From contig JBHGNT010000005.1 in the NCBI GenBank assembly GCA_043228905.1, positions 8,928,001 through 8,992,000 on the forward strand: a stretch of 64,000 nucleotides of DNA, given 5' to 3'. This DNA comes from Azolla caroliniana (taxonomy: Eukaryota; Polypodiophyta). Below are positions 37,787 through 48,024 of this stretch, one piece after another. Under the pieces are notes generated by a model. The model made no database searches, was not told the origin of the DNA, and was given only the letters and a program-made list of their open reading frames with translations. Made by a program: the position numbers and the translations under genes. The first letter of the stretch is position 1. The number at the start of each line of letters is the position of its first letter.

Positions 37787-38569
37787 TTAATTCGAATCGG
37801 TACCGTCGGTTTCCTTGTCTTTACGGAAATGCTGATAGTTCTTTTGGAAATATCCCGGCTTGCCGCAATAGAAGCAAGTAGGCCTCCCCCTTGACTTTGA
37901 CCGTGTCCCCGACTTCTCCCGGTTCTGGGGACTACAGTTTCTATGTCTTCCGCGTTCCAATTCGGTAAGGAGCGCTTTGGAGTCGGAGCTCGTATCTTTG
38001 TCTTTCCGACGCGCCTCCTCATCTAGCAAGCTCGACTTTACTCTTGCTAGGGATAACCGCTTTCCTTCCGGCTCGGCGTTGCCCAAAGTGACAACCAACG
38101 TCTCCCAGCTATCCGGGAGGGAACCGAGCAAGAGTAGCGCAAGTACCTCATCGGTGAGAGGTACTTCCAATGAAGTTGCCTGGTGGATCAGCCCCTGGAA
38201 GGCATTCATGTGCTGCGCCATGCTAGAGCCATCTTGGTACCAGAGTCTTACTAGCTTCCGGAATACCGAAACCTGATTGACAACATTTTTGTTTTGGAAT
38301 ATTATGCCGATCTTCTCCCAAAGCTCATGAGCCTTGCTCTCTTCATTGAAGTTGTTGTACAGGCTCATGTCGATGAAGCACCATATGTACGCCGTTGTCT
38401 TCATGTGCATCACCTCCCATATCGAGGCGTCGATTTTGTCCGGTCTCTTGTCCCCGAACTGAACCAGCAGCCAGAGGTCTTTAACAACGAGCATGTCCCT
38501 CATCTTCGACTTCCATACTGAATAGTTGGAGCCGGTGAGCTTGAACATGCCGCCAAATGATTCGTCCAT
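37787..38569 (-). CDS. Copia gag (UBN2 type), altered zinc knuckle
   Basis: A 260-residue gag begins MDESFGGMFKLTGSNYSVWK, followed by MRDMLVVKDLW, the usual start of plant copia gag (UBN2/DUF4219 type), and includes QHMNAFQGLIHQ and VLALLLLGSLPDSW. It would form the virus-like particle. The zinc knuckle near the end reads CFYCGKPGYFQKNYQHF: relative to C-x2-C-x4-H-x4-C, both the His and the last Cys are Tyr. Each can arise by one transition (CAT to TAT, TGT to TAT). The ATG lies about 30 bp inside the primer-binding site. It ends at TAA, after which the pol frame continues without a shift. Confidence 0.85.
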   Translation of the reverse strand: MDESFGGMFKLTGSNYSVWKSKMRDMLVVKDLWLLVQFGDKRPDKIDASIWEVMHMKTTAYIWCFIDMSLYNNFNEESKAHELWEKIGIIFQNKNVVNQVSVFRKLVRLWYQDGSSMAQHMNAFQGLIHQATSLEVPLTDEVLALLLLGSLPDSWETLVVTLGNAEPEGKRLSLARVKSSLLDEEARRKDKDTSSDSKALLTELERGRHRNCSPQNREKSGTRSKSRGRPTCFYCGKPGYFQKNYQHFRKDKETDGTDSN

Positions 38570-38600
38570 TTTCTATGTCGAACCTCGCTCTGATACGACT

Positions 38601-39335
38601 TGACGGGAACCTAACGTTCCTTATGCACGACGCTCGGCCACAACCGAGCGTAGAATGATACACAGAAAACGGGAAGAAAAACACGACACAAAGGAGAGGA
38701 AGATATACACACACTATACAGGAGGTTTACGTGGAAAACCCCAAACTAAGGGAAAAACCACGGCAGTCCACAGGCTGCAAACTGTCACTATGTAAGAATG
38801 TACAAAACAGTGAGTCCACGGAGTCAACGACCTCGTGCTCACGATCTTCGCCACAGGCGGCGGTTACAACAGAGGCAACGACCTCGTTCTCTCTCTCTCT
38901 CTCTCTCTGTATAGTTACACACACTGATTTCGTGCACGACAGAAATTGACCACACCTTCCTAAAAGTTTGCCCTAAGTCATATTTATACTAATATGACTT
39001 TTCGGCTATTTACAAATATAGCCTCGATGGGCTCTCAGAAACATATTTACGAATATGTCTCTTCCTCCGGTTCTCACCGGTTCTGCACCATCCGGCTCTC
39101 CGTAGCCGGGTACTCCTCATCCGGTTCACACCGGGCATGCACCATCCGGCTCTTCGTAGCCGGGTACTCCTCATCCGGTTCTCCATAGCCGGGTACTCCT
39201 CATCCGGTTCACACCAGGCCTGTATCATCCGGCTCTCCGTAGCCGGGTACTCCTCATCCGGTTTCGGCCTCGGCCGAGTTTGTTCGTCGGCACTGTTCTT
39301 CTCCCTTCCCATCCGGAGGGACCTGTCTCCCAACA
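38601..39335 (-). repeat. Copia 5' LTR
   Basis: A 735-bp LTR in minus orientation, nearly identical to the one at 33,778-34,495. U3 has an extra partial repeat unit (about 39,070-39,260). The TATA-like word and CT run are conserved. It directly abuts the primer-binding site. Confidence 0.93.
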
Positions 39336-39340
39336 GTCTT

Positions 39341-39894
39341 TATCGGCCTTCACTGTCGAAACGATACCCTAGAGTTCGCATTTTACCTAGGCGTATCCTC
39401 GCTGTCGCTCATTGAGGACCTTCGCGCCGAACTGGATGGGGAACCTCGTGCCAACGTCATCCTCTTGGTTGATCACCCATCCGATCCCGGTCGGACTCGT
39501 GTCTACGGTTACGTAAATCAGAGTGTCTTTGCCGTAGACAGCCTTTCGGAGCGCCGGTGCCGTGGCAAGTGCTTCCTTCATCTTTCGGATTGACTCCGTA
39601 TGCTCGCCTCCCCACTCGAATTTACGCCCTTTCTTCAACAATCCATACAGCGGCTCCGCGACGTGGGCGTAATGCGGGATCCAGATATGGTAGAACGCGC
39701 ATGCTCCCAAGAATCTCTAAACCTCCGTAACCGAATTGCAGTTATGCTTCATCACGGAGATAGCTTCCACCTTGGCCAAAGACGGTTTTCGACCGTATGG
39801 TCCGCATAGGTGCCCGACGACCATGATCTCTGATTACCCGAGCCGATTTTTCCCCGAAGAAGGTGAGCCTCACGCCTTCTAGTCTCTGCAGCAC
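39341..39894 (-). pseudogene. Ty3/gypsy RT-RNase H segment (family A)
   Basis: This segment lies between the copia and hAT insertions. The open frame 39,710-39,387 reads GACAFYHIWIPHYAHVAEPL, then KKGRKFEWG and YVTVDTSPTGIGWVI, i.e. the RT connection and the first RNase H strand with its acidic residue. Two in-frame stops follow toward the copia border; both fit single transitions (CAG to TAG, TGG to TAG). Toward 39,894 the frame shifts again before the hAT boundary. Confidence 0.8.
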
Positions 39895-40388
39895 TAGGGA
39901 TCGGCAACGGTTCGGTTTAGGCTTAGCCGATTTGGCCTGGAACCGGCTAAGCCTAAACCGTTTAGGGATTTTCAAACCTAAACCGAACCGAACCGAACCG
40001 AACCCTAAACCGGTTTGGGCTAAACCGGTTTATGAACCGGCTTGGTAAACGGTTTGTAAACCAGTTTGTAAACTGGTTTGTGAACTTCATAACACAATAT
40101 TGTTACAATTTATCATTCAACTTCATAATAGAATTCCACTACAATTTATCATTGAACAATCCAAATGAAGAATGATAACAAGGCCTAGAGAAGAATAACA
40201 AGAAAACATAAAATTTAACTAATGCAAGGCAAATTTAACTAATAGATAATTAAAGAAAAACAACGAGAAAAAATTGACTATTCCAAAAATGTTATCTATT
40301 CCCAAAATTGATCGTCTATTCCAAAAATGTTATCTATTCCAAAAATTGATACTCATAATTGTCCCAAGTCATAATATTCCAAAAAAAA

Positions 40389-42551
40389 TCACTTGTCCAA
40401 GTACAAGTATTCAATAACATCATCCTCTACAATAATCTCTTCTAAATTGATTTCTAAAGATTCATATGCATCATTAATATCTTGAGGAATTGGAATATTT
40501 ATACTATCAAGCAGATCTATCCAAGATCGTATGCACATCTCTGCCTTGAAAGTGCATGAATGCAACCGTTGCCTATCTTCGAAGTTATCACGAGCTTCGG
40601 AGTTAGCTTCCTCGGAAGGCACTGATGAAGCTGGAATAGCCAAATAATCGCATGCCATTTTATACATCCTTGGAAAAATGGATCTGTTTCAAATCATAAA
40701 AAGAGGTACTATCAAAATGTGTTCATTAATTACCAACAATAACAAATTTGTTTAATACAACATGATGCAATATAGCTTGAAACCTGTTGGTAGACCACCA
40801 ATGTAGAGGGTCTACGGTACTCTTCACTCGTGGAACCTTCAAGAAACCTTCAATTTCTGTCCGAGCTGATGATTCATGAGATTTCTCATTGTTCATATCC
40901 CAAACATCCAAAAAATCAAACGGAGATCCTTCGCATGCATCTTCGGATAGAGAATCTTCGACATTAGGATCATGATATTGGGTTGTCAAGAAACTGTGCA
41001 CCAATTCTATATCGAGGTCTCTCTCAATTGGATTAGGTGGTTTTGGAACTCTACACTCAAACAAAAGAACATATTAGTAAGAAAGAAAGATTAAAAAAGG
41101 GGAAATTTCAATTAAAAACATTAGTACCTCGGGTCAACAAACATTGCGATTCGAGATGGAATAGATTTGAGGAATTCTTGGTACTTGATTAGATATTGTA
41201 AGCATTTGGTACTAGCCTCTTGTTGCACTTGAAGGGTAATCTTCTCGGAGGGTGAATCAACCGAGTTCATATCCATAGAAATATATTTATTACAATGCGC
41301 TAATAAGTTGTTGAATGCAAGCGCGGCTATTGAGAGGGTTGGATACTTTGACCCACTCAAGTAATTACAAATTTTAGCAGGCACAAGCAACCATTGTTCC
41401 ATACTTTGTATATGACTCCAATCTTCTATGGAGAGTGTATGGTCCACAAACTCATTAGCAATGGCATTGTCACTTGTGGTACAAATCAAGACATCTCTTA
41501 ATTTTAGGGATTGTTGATACATTATTAGGGTTGAATTCCATCTAGTAATGCAATCTACACATGGTGGTTCATGTTCTCCATTCTCATGCATGGTTTTTGA
41601 ATATTTTTTAAATATAGCTCTACTCACTTTACTTGTGCGTATAGAATGTAATGTCTTCCTTAACTTCATAGTAGGAGTAATAACTTCTAATGCAGACTTT
41701 ACACCTAGTTGATATGTATGCACCATGCATCTTAACATATGTGATGATTGTAAAATGTCTTGTCCATGATGACTAAGTAATAACCTAGCTAATTCTTTTG
41801 ATGCAACTAGAGATTCACTAGCACCGTCAGAAGTTGTAGATAGAAGACGTGAAGAGATACCAAATGATTTTAGACGGGAGAATAAAGCTTTTCCGACACG
41901 TTTTCCTACCCCATCTCCCGGAAAGACATCTAGGAAGTCTAAAAGCACACTAGTCGGCTTAGTAGACTCGAAACAAACAAAATGTAAAGTCACGGGATAA
42001 AATCCTTTCAAACTATTGTTTGTCCACCCATCAAATGTTATAGCATATCTAAAATTTTGTGAGGACAAATAAGTGATAACTAAATGGCGAAGAACAACAT
42101 ACATTCGTAACACTAATCTCTTAAGTGTAGGAGATGATTTAAGTTCATAAGTGGGCAAGACTTCATGCATTAATCTCTTAAAACGAGAAGACTCAATATG
42201 TGCATGAGGTAGCATTGATGTGACTATGTATCTAACAATAATACTATCAAACTTCTTCTCTAGAGTACGAGATATACCTAATGTAGATGAAGTAGCATCT
42301 ATGTTACTTTGGACAAGAACATTGCTAGAAGTTTGTGGTTGTGATATGCTATTAATATTATGCTTATCTGATAAATGCTTGGCGATAGAATTTGTAGATG
42401 TAGAGCTTGCCCACAACAAGTGACAATAGGCACATCGACGCTTGTATGCATCTCCATCCTTAATGGAGATCATGTGTTGCTCAGTCCATGCTGTTCTTTT
42501 TCTTGCCTTTGTTTTGCCTCTAGGGGCTGATATTGATGTCGCCGACTCCAT
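40389..42551 (-). CDS. hAT transposase, 3 exons, open frame
   Basis: Exons 42551-41128, 41050-40784 and 40683-40389 join by GT-AG introns (77 and 100 bp) into 661 codons without a stop. The N-terminus has a basic stretch (KTKARKRTAW) and a BED-type finger (RRCAYCHLLW with a distal SIAKHLSDKH). The RNase H-like core includes FRYAITFDGWTNNSLKGFY (first catalytic Asp region) and CVDCITRWNSTLIM (the conserved C..RW.ST block). Exon 2 ends VDPLHWWSTNR and exon 3 contains DYLAIPASSVPSEEANSEAR, followed by SWIDLL: the hATC dimerisation region. It would bind the element's ends and cut and paste it. The S-rich block reads ANSEARD where relatives have roughly FSEAGD, which may or may not matter. Confidence 0.9.
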
Positions 42552-42679
42552 ATAAATGTATGTGTGTTGATTGAGTTGGTCAGCAAAAGAGATAATGGTG
42601 GGTGTGTGTGCCTGACAATAAAATGTTGTTATATCAATAAGTGAACTTAAAATCCATTATGGATTATTAGTTTTACTTG

Positions 42680-43120
42680 GTTACATATGAATATGAATAT
42701 GGTAAAAACCTTTTCATATTCATATGTAACCAAGTAAAAACCTATTCATATTCATATGTAACCAAGTAAAAACCTATTTCCTTTATGTAGATGATTATGA
42801 ATATGGTAAAAACCTATTCATATTCATATGTAACCAAGTAAAAACCTATTTCCTTTATGTAGATGATTATGAATATGGTAAAAACCTATTCATATTCATA
42901 TGTAACCAAGTAAAAACCTATTTCCTTTATGTAGATGATTATGAATATGGTAAAAACCTATTCATATTCATATGTAACCAAGTAAAAACCTATTTCCTTT
43001 ATGTAGATGATTATGAATATGGTAAAAACCTATTCATATTCATATGTAACCAAGTAAAAACCTATTTCCTTTATGTAGATGATTATGAATATGGTAAAAA
43101 CCTATTTCCTTTATGTAGAT
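42680..43120. repeat. 72-bp tandem repeat in the hAT element
   Basis: Units of exactly 72 bp recur with the word ATGATTATGA at 42,791, 42,863, 42,935, 43,007 and 43,079. Each unit includes the inverted pair GAATATG/CATATTC and AACCTATTTCCTTTATG. Copies are almost identical, so the array is young. It lies upstream of the transposase gene, where it could act on transcription. Confidence 0.9.
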
Positions 43121-43387
43121 GATTGCTAGTAAAAAGCTCATCCTATCTTTTCCAACAATAAAAATATCCTACTCTAATCATGAGTTATTACATTGTGCCA
43201 CAATGTATGTCATATGAGGTAAAGTATTTGACTATACCATTATTCATATATGTGTATAATTTTATTGTGAATCTTACTTCGTATATGTCTACATTGTAGA
43301 CTGTAGTGACAAATGCACGCAGGCGGCAATAGCAGGTTCTCGTCTTCCACTTTGTAGTATCTACTATTCAGAGTGCAGCTTTGAGCT

Positions 43388-43409
43388 GACCTCTCTCTCT
43401 CTCTCTCTA

Positions 43410-43483
<74 letters not shown>

Positions 43484-43720
43484 GTGTATAGTGTCGATGG
43501 ACTCTGTCTGTCAAGAGTCCTATTCTATTACCTAATTACTAATTACTAGTAATTACTATTAGTAATACCTAATACCTATTACCTAATTACCAATTAGTAA
43601 TACCTATTACCTAATTATTAATTAGTAATACCTATTACCTAATTATTAATTAGTAATACCTATTACCTAATTATTAATTAGTAATACTTATTACCTAATT
43701 ACTAATTACTAATTATATCA
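43388..43720. repeat. (CT)n run and 28-bp tandem repeat in hAT
   Basis: A long CT/GT-interrupted run spans about 43,391-43,479. After 40 bp of ordinary sequence a 28-bp unit (ATTAGTAATACCTATTACCT plus AATTATTA) repeats from 43,530 to 43,715, with unit starts at 43,593, 43,621 and 43,649. Confidence 0.85.
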
Positions 43721-43919
43721 CTTAAACGGCTTAAACGGCTTAGCCGGCTTGAGCCGGTTTGGCGAGGCTCAAGCCAAGCCGAGCCGAGCTCAAACCGTTA
43801 AGGCAGGCTCAAGCCTAAATCGAGCCGAGCCGAGCCGCCGAGCCGCCAAGCCGCCAAGTCGTTTTCAAGCCGGCTAAGCCAAACGGTTTAGGCTTGAGCC
43901 GAGCCGTTGCCGATCCCTA

Positions 43920-44968
43920 TGCAGCACCTTCTCGTAGTCATCGATGTGAGTCGCCACGAAATTCCGACATCTGTCCGGTCCGATTGTCTCGTCCTTTTCC
44001 TCCACAGGGTATCCCCTGATCGGGATGTCGTCTAAGAATGGCATGGTGATGTCCGGGATACAATCCCTGAGCACTTTGTTCATCGCGTTCATGATGTGAG
44101 CCACCGAGTTCGTCCCTCCTTGTGGTAGGGTACACATCTGCATTAGGCCGAGAGGAGTCCACATCGTCGTAATGTCTCTGCTCCCCACGGCTAGTTGGAA
44201 CTGATCGTACCCCGAGTACAGATCACCGACAGAGTAAATCGACCTTCCGGCAAAGGCCTCCGTGAACTCGTCTATGGTCGGTCTGATTCCTGCGTTCCGA
44301 ATGGTCACCTTGTTGACCGGTTGCAAGTCCTGAATGAAGCACAACGTGCCATTCTTCTTCGGCATTGTAAACCACCGATTCGAATACGGGGCACTCGACG
44401 GACGGTTTGAGGACGCCCATCTCCACCTTTTGCTTTAGAAGCTCCATCAACTTTGGGATGTGAGCTCTCAGCACCGGAATCGGTTTGAGATTCCACGGTA
44501 CATGCGGTAACATGAAGATCACCATCGGTTCGACGATCGTCGGGTCCACACACTTGATCTCCCCCGGCGAGAACGCGAAGGCTTTCCCATGCCTTCCAAG
44601 CATTCTCCGAAACTTGTTCTCCTCCGCCGGTAGTAGAAAGCCACCCCCACCAACCTTGAGCTCCCGTAGCGTTATGTCGGTGAACCGGTGCCCTATGCCA
44701 GCTGGATTCCGTAAAGTTGGGTCTAATGTGACCCCTTTTATCTGCTCCTCACTGTCCTCCGGCAAGGGTGCCGCTACTGGCCTCACCTTCCGGTCCACAG
44801 TCTTGTACTTCGTGTCCACCCGGGCCGTCCGATCCGACTCAAGCCCGTTACAGAAGTCGGCGATGACTTCGTACATCCGTTCCGAACATACCGGAATCGT
44901 CCGGTCCTCTTTAAGGCCTCCTCCGACCACCTCTCGTAACTGTCCCAAGGTGTCGTTGAAAGAGACGA
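43920..44968 (-). pseudogene. Ty3/gypsy protease-RT segment (family A)
   Basis: The frame 44,948-44,223 is the linker before RT (FAFSPGEIKCVDPTIVEPMV, then WNLKPIPVLRAHIPKLMELL). RT proper continues in another frame, 44,365-43,928: MPKKNGTLCFIQDLQPVNKV, RSIYSVGDLYSGYDQFQLAV and the catalytic-box region MPFLDDIPIRG (F-L-D-D form). The frame change is explained by a 4-bp tandem duplication (CCGTCCGT) near 44,395-44,405. RT is then cut by the hAT element at 43,920. The sequence stops at about 44,968, where a truncated copia LTR begins, so gag and the 5' LTR of this gypsy copy are missing here. Confidence 0.85.
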
Positions 44969-45595
44969 GGCCGATAGGCCTTGGCCGAAACCGGATGTGG
45001 AGTACCCGACTATGGAAGACCCGGTGAGAACCGGATGACGAGTACCCGGCAAGAGCCGAATGGTGAAGACCCGGTGAGAACTGAATGTGGAGTACCCGAC
45101 AAGAGCCGGATGATGCAAGCCCGGTGAGGAGTGCTCACCGGATGAAGGGACATATTCGTAAATATGTTTTCTGAGAGTCCATCGAGGCTATATTTGTAAA
45201 TAGCTGAAAAGTCATATTAGTATAAATATGACTTAGGGAAAACTTTGTATATGAGTTGTTGTCATTCTTGTTGGCGCTAGGTTAGAGAGCGCGTAATAGT
45301 GTACAGAGAGAGAGAGAGAGAGGGAGAGAGAGAGGAAGAGGTCGTTTCCTCTGTTGTAATCGCCGCCTATGGCGAAGATCGTGAGCGCGAGGTCGTTGCC
45401 TCCGTGAGCTCACTATTGTAATCATTGTGATATAGTGATAGTTTGGAGTCTGTGGACTCCCACAGTTTTTCCACGTTAAACATCCTGTGTACTCTTCTCT
45501 CCTTTGTGTCGTGCGTTCATTATCCGTTTTCTGTGTTTGATCTTAGACTCGGTTGTGGCCGAGCGTTGTTCATCGGGAGCATGTAGTCCCTGTCA
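44969..45595 (+). repeat. Copia LTR, 5'-truncated
   Basis: A plus-oriented LTR related to the copia LTRs at 33.8 and 38.6 kb but diverged. It lacks the first about 90 bp (TGTTGGGAGACAGG) and begins within GAGGCCGATAGGCC. It then has three U3 units with CCCGG words, GTATAAATATGACTTAGGG, a GA run (45,303-45,335), and the end CATGTAGTCCCTGTCA. No target duplication is present, so the left junction with the gypsy RT is a deletion or recombination joint. Confidence 0.8.
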
Positions 45596-46235
45596 GGTTA
45601 CACCAACTCGGACTTCGCCGGCTGCGTGGACAATCGGAAATCAATAACCGGATATTGTTTCAAATTCGGCAATGGAGCAATCTCGTGGAAGTCAAAACTT
45701 CAGGAGTGCACAACCACCTCAACAACCGAAGCAGAATATGTAGCTGTGTCCGACGTGGCAAGAGTAGCTTTATGGCTCGGTCGGCTGGCGCACACGTTTC
45801 GACAAGTCGACTTCGACTAGGCTCCAGTTGTCTAGAGTAACAGCCAGGGTGTTGTTGCTTTGTCAAAAAATCCGGTTCACCACAACGCCTCCAAGCATAT
45901 CGACGTTTAATATCACTTTGTTCGGGACTGCGTCATTTCAGGGAAAATCGGTCTCAAGAAGATATCCACAACCGATAATGTCGCAGATGGAATGACCAAG
46001 TGTCTTTCGGCGGATCACTTTCAGTCCCTTCGGCACCAGATGGGCATAACGAAAAATCGGTTCGGTTAAAGTCAGACACACATCACGGGATGGTTTCGAA
46101 CAACCGACATTGGTTCTTTGAGGATCGGCTTCAACTCTTCAGATCTTGCCAACTCGAACAAAACCGATCTGTCCAATAAACCTTGTATATACCTGTAATT
46201 TTAGATAACCAATGTATACGCCCATTACGGGGGAG
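45596..46235 (+). pseudogene. Copia RNase H C-terminal end, second family
   Basis: Reading from 45,596: GYTNSDFAGCVDNRKSITGY, SWKSKLQECTTTSTTEAEYV and, further on in the same frame with stops, SKNPVHHNASKHIDV, then VADGMTKCL. This is the C-terminal RNase H of a plant copia polyprotein, including the TEAEY core. Stops at 45,817 and 45,831 and later ones break it. The frame ends near 46,070. An untranslated stretch then runs to a polypurine tract ATTACGGGGGAG (46,223-46,234) before a new LTR. Confidence 0.85.
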
Positions 46236-46426
46236 TGTCGAAGACGAGTGTATAATGGCCATATTCACATTGTCCCTTTGGACAGCCCAAGTTTAGGCTT
46301 TTTCTGTAAATAGCATAAAGCGCAGTTGCCCTAGGATAGTCACTATTTATAGTGACTTTGTAACCTTTCGTGGTGGTTGTTGTCATTAGTAACTGTTGCT
46401 ATTAAGATTTATTTTTTTTCTTTGTG

Positions 46427-46473
<47 letters not shown>

Positions 46474-46513
46474 CTTGTTCATTCTCATACACAGGTCCTT
46501 CAACATCACAGAT
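46236..46513 (+). repeat. 3' LTR (first part), second copia family
   Basis: It starts TGTCGAAGACGAGTGTATAA directly after the polypurine tract. It contains ACTATTTATAGTGAC, a TATA-like word (46,345-46,359), and a (TG)n run at about 46,429-46,471. It is interrupted at 46,513 by the solo LTR and appears to continue after 47,304; its far end was not fixed. Confidence 0.7.
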
Positions 46514-47298
46514 TGTTGGGAGACAGGTCCCTCCGGATGGGAAGGGAGAAGAATAGTGCCAATGATCAAACTCGGCCGAGGCCGATAGGCCGAAGCCGAA
46601 ACGGTATGAGGAGTACCCGGCTACGGAGAGCCGGATGATACAGACCCGGTGAAGACCGGATGAGGAGCACCCGGCTACGGAGAGCCGGATGATACAGACC
46701 CGGTGAAGACCGGATGAGGAGCACCCGGCTACGGAGAGCCGGATGATACAGACCCGGTGAAGACCGGATGAGGAGTACCCGGCTACGGAGAGCCGGATGG
46801 GGCAGGCCCGGTGAGAACCGGATGAAGAGACATATTCGTAAATATGTTTCTGAGAGCCCATCGAGGCTACATTTGTAAATAGCCGAAAAGTCATATTAGT
46901 ATAAATATGACTTAGGACAAACTTTTTTGGTTACTGTCGTTATGGTCATTTTTCTTGTTGTTGTAAGAAGAAGAGTGAGCGCGTAACTGTACAGAGAGAG
47001 AGAGAGTGAGAACGAGGTAACTGCCTCTGTTGTAACCACCGCCTATGGCGAAGATAGTGAGCACGAGGTCGTTGCCTCCGTGAACTCACTGTTTGTACAT
47101 TCTTACGTAGTGACAGTTTTGCAGCCTGTGGGCTGCCGTGGTTTTTTCCCCTAGTTTGGGGTTTTCCACATAAACCTCCAGTGTATTGTGTGTATCTTCT
47201 CTTACTTCGTGTCGTGCATTTGTTTCCCGTTTTCTGCGTAAGAAAAGGAGCTCGGTTGTGGCTGAGCATTGGACATAAGGAGCGTTGAGTTCCCGACA
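46514..47298 (+). mobile_element. Solo copia LTR with near-exact TSD
   Basis: A 785-bp LTR of the family seen at 33.8 kb begins TGTTGGGAGACAGG and ends GAGTTCCCGACA. The flanking pentamers are CAGAT (46,509-46,513) and TAGAT (47,299-47,303), one mismatch apart. U3 has tandem units of exactly 54 bp (GATGATA words at 46,634, 46,688 and 46,742) with inverted CCGGCT/AGCCGG arms. GTATAAATATGACTTAGG follows near 46,898. No internal region is present, so two LTRs recombined after insertion. Confidence 0.9.
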
Positions 47299-48024
47299 TA
47301 GATGTTGTTTGTTCTTCCGCACTGACGACCTTGTCCCCAATAGTGAGAGCATCCGACCACTCGTCGACGACGATGACAATCCTATCTAGTCACATGCTTT
47401 CCTTTTGGGACTCCTCTCTGCAAGCATGTATGATACTTGATTTGAAGCTCCGCTAGAGTATCATCTAATTTACTAGCTTCTACCTGTATCACTTCTGTGG
47501 GCATCGTAGTCTTATTGTTGAGCGGCAAGCTCAACTGGAGCCGGATCGACTGAATAAGCCTGAGCTGGCAAGCGAGACGGATCGGTAAGCCGTGAGCAAC
47601 CGAGCCGGCAAGCAACAAAGCCGGTGACCTAAGGAGCCGGTTCGCCAAATCCTATCAGTAACCGGAAGCCTAGTATTAGTGTAGACCACTAGGCAATTAT
47701 AGTCTCGTAGTAAGTGTCAGATGCTCGTGTGAGCATTCAAGTACACGGTACTTTTGTCAGCCCCATGAGGACTTGTATAAATAGTGCTACTGAGCATAGT
47801 TGTATACACAGAGTGATTATATTGTTTTCGAATATAGCTTTTACGTTCTGCTCTCTCTGTCTCTCCCGTGTACTCTGTGTATTCCCTAATTTCTCTGTTT
47901 TCTAACACTTCCGCAAGTAATCGTTTACACTTATCATATTTACTTACACTTGTGCCTAACATGTCAATAGAATTCACCTTTTGTATTCTCTGACATCCAC
48001 ATTGGTCAATTAGTGATTTTACGT
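47299..48024. other. LTR remnants between copia and gypsy copies
   Basis: The first part probably completes the LTR that was split at 46,513. From about 47,517 the sequence starts TGTTGAGCGGCAAGC, has TATAAATAG at 47,776-47,784 and a CT-rich stretch, and reaches TCTAACA near 47,909. That is the layout of another short LTR, but no matching target duplication was found. A minus frame at 47,382-47,648 has no recognised family. Confidence 0.45.

Larger units (their letters stand above)
33778..39335 (-). mobile_element. Complete Ty1/copia element, TSD GTCTT
   Basis: A 5,558-bp element lies on the minus strand inside the gypsy RNase H gene. Both ends are exact: GTCTT at 33,773-33,777 and at 39,336-39,340, with LTR ends TGTTGGGAGACAGG...GGTTCCCGTCA. 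The primer-binding site next to the 5' LTR (38,586-38,597 on the minus strand) contains GTATCAGAGC, complementary to the 3' end of initiator methionine tRNA. A polypurine tract GAAGGGGGAGTT sits at 34,496-34,507. Inside are gag, protease, integrase, RT and RNase H in copia order (integrase before RT). The two LTRs are nearly identical, so the insertion is fairly recent, yet the coding region has several lesions. Confidence 0.95.
39895..43919 (-). mobile_element. Complete Ac-like hAT transposon, TSD TGCAGCAC
   Basis: A 4,025-bp element begins TAGGGATCGGCAACGG and ends with the inverse CCGTTGCCGATCCCTA. It is flanked by exact 8-bp duplications TGCAGCAC (39,887-39,894 and 43,920-43,927), which splits the gypsy RT. 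TAGGGAT is also how Ac TIRs begin. Subterminal regions (39,900-40,080 and 43,730-43,919) are packed with AACCGGTTT- and GAGCCG-type words, expected transposase contact sites. It carries one transposase gene on the minus strand with no visible lesion, and non-coding repeats between the gene and its right end. Exact ends plus an open gene suggest a recent and possibly autonomous copy. Confidence 0.95.

Noticed and set aside
31391-48024. TACGT flanking both gypsy family A LTRs as a shared target duplication
   Set aside because: Each TACGT lies to the left of a different element with opposite orientation, so they cannot be the two sides of one insertion. Chance or target preference is enough.
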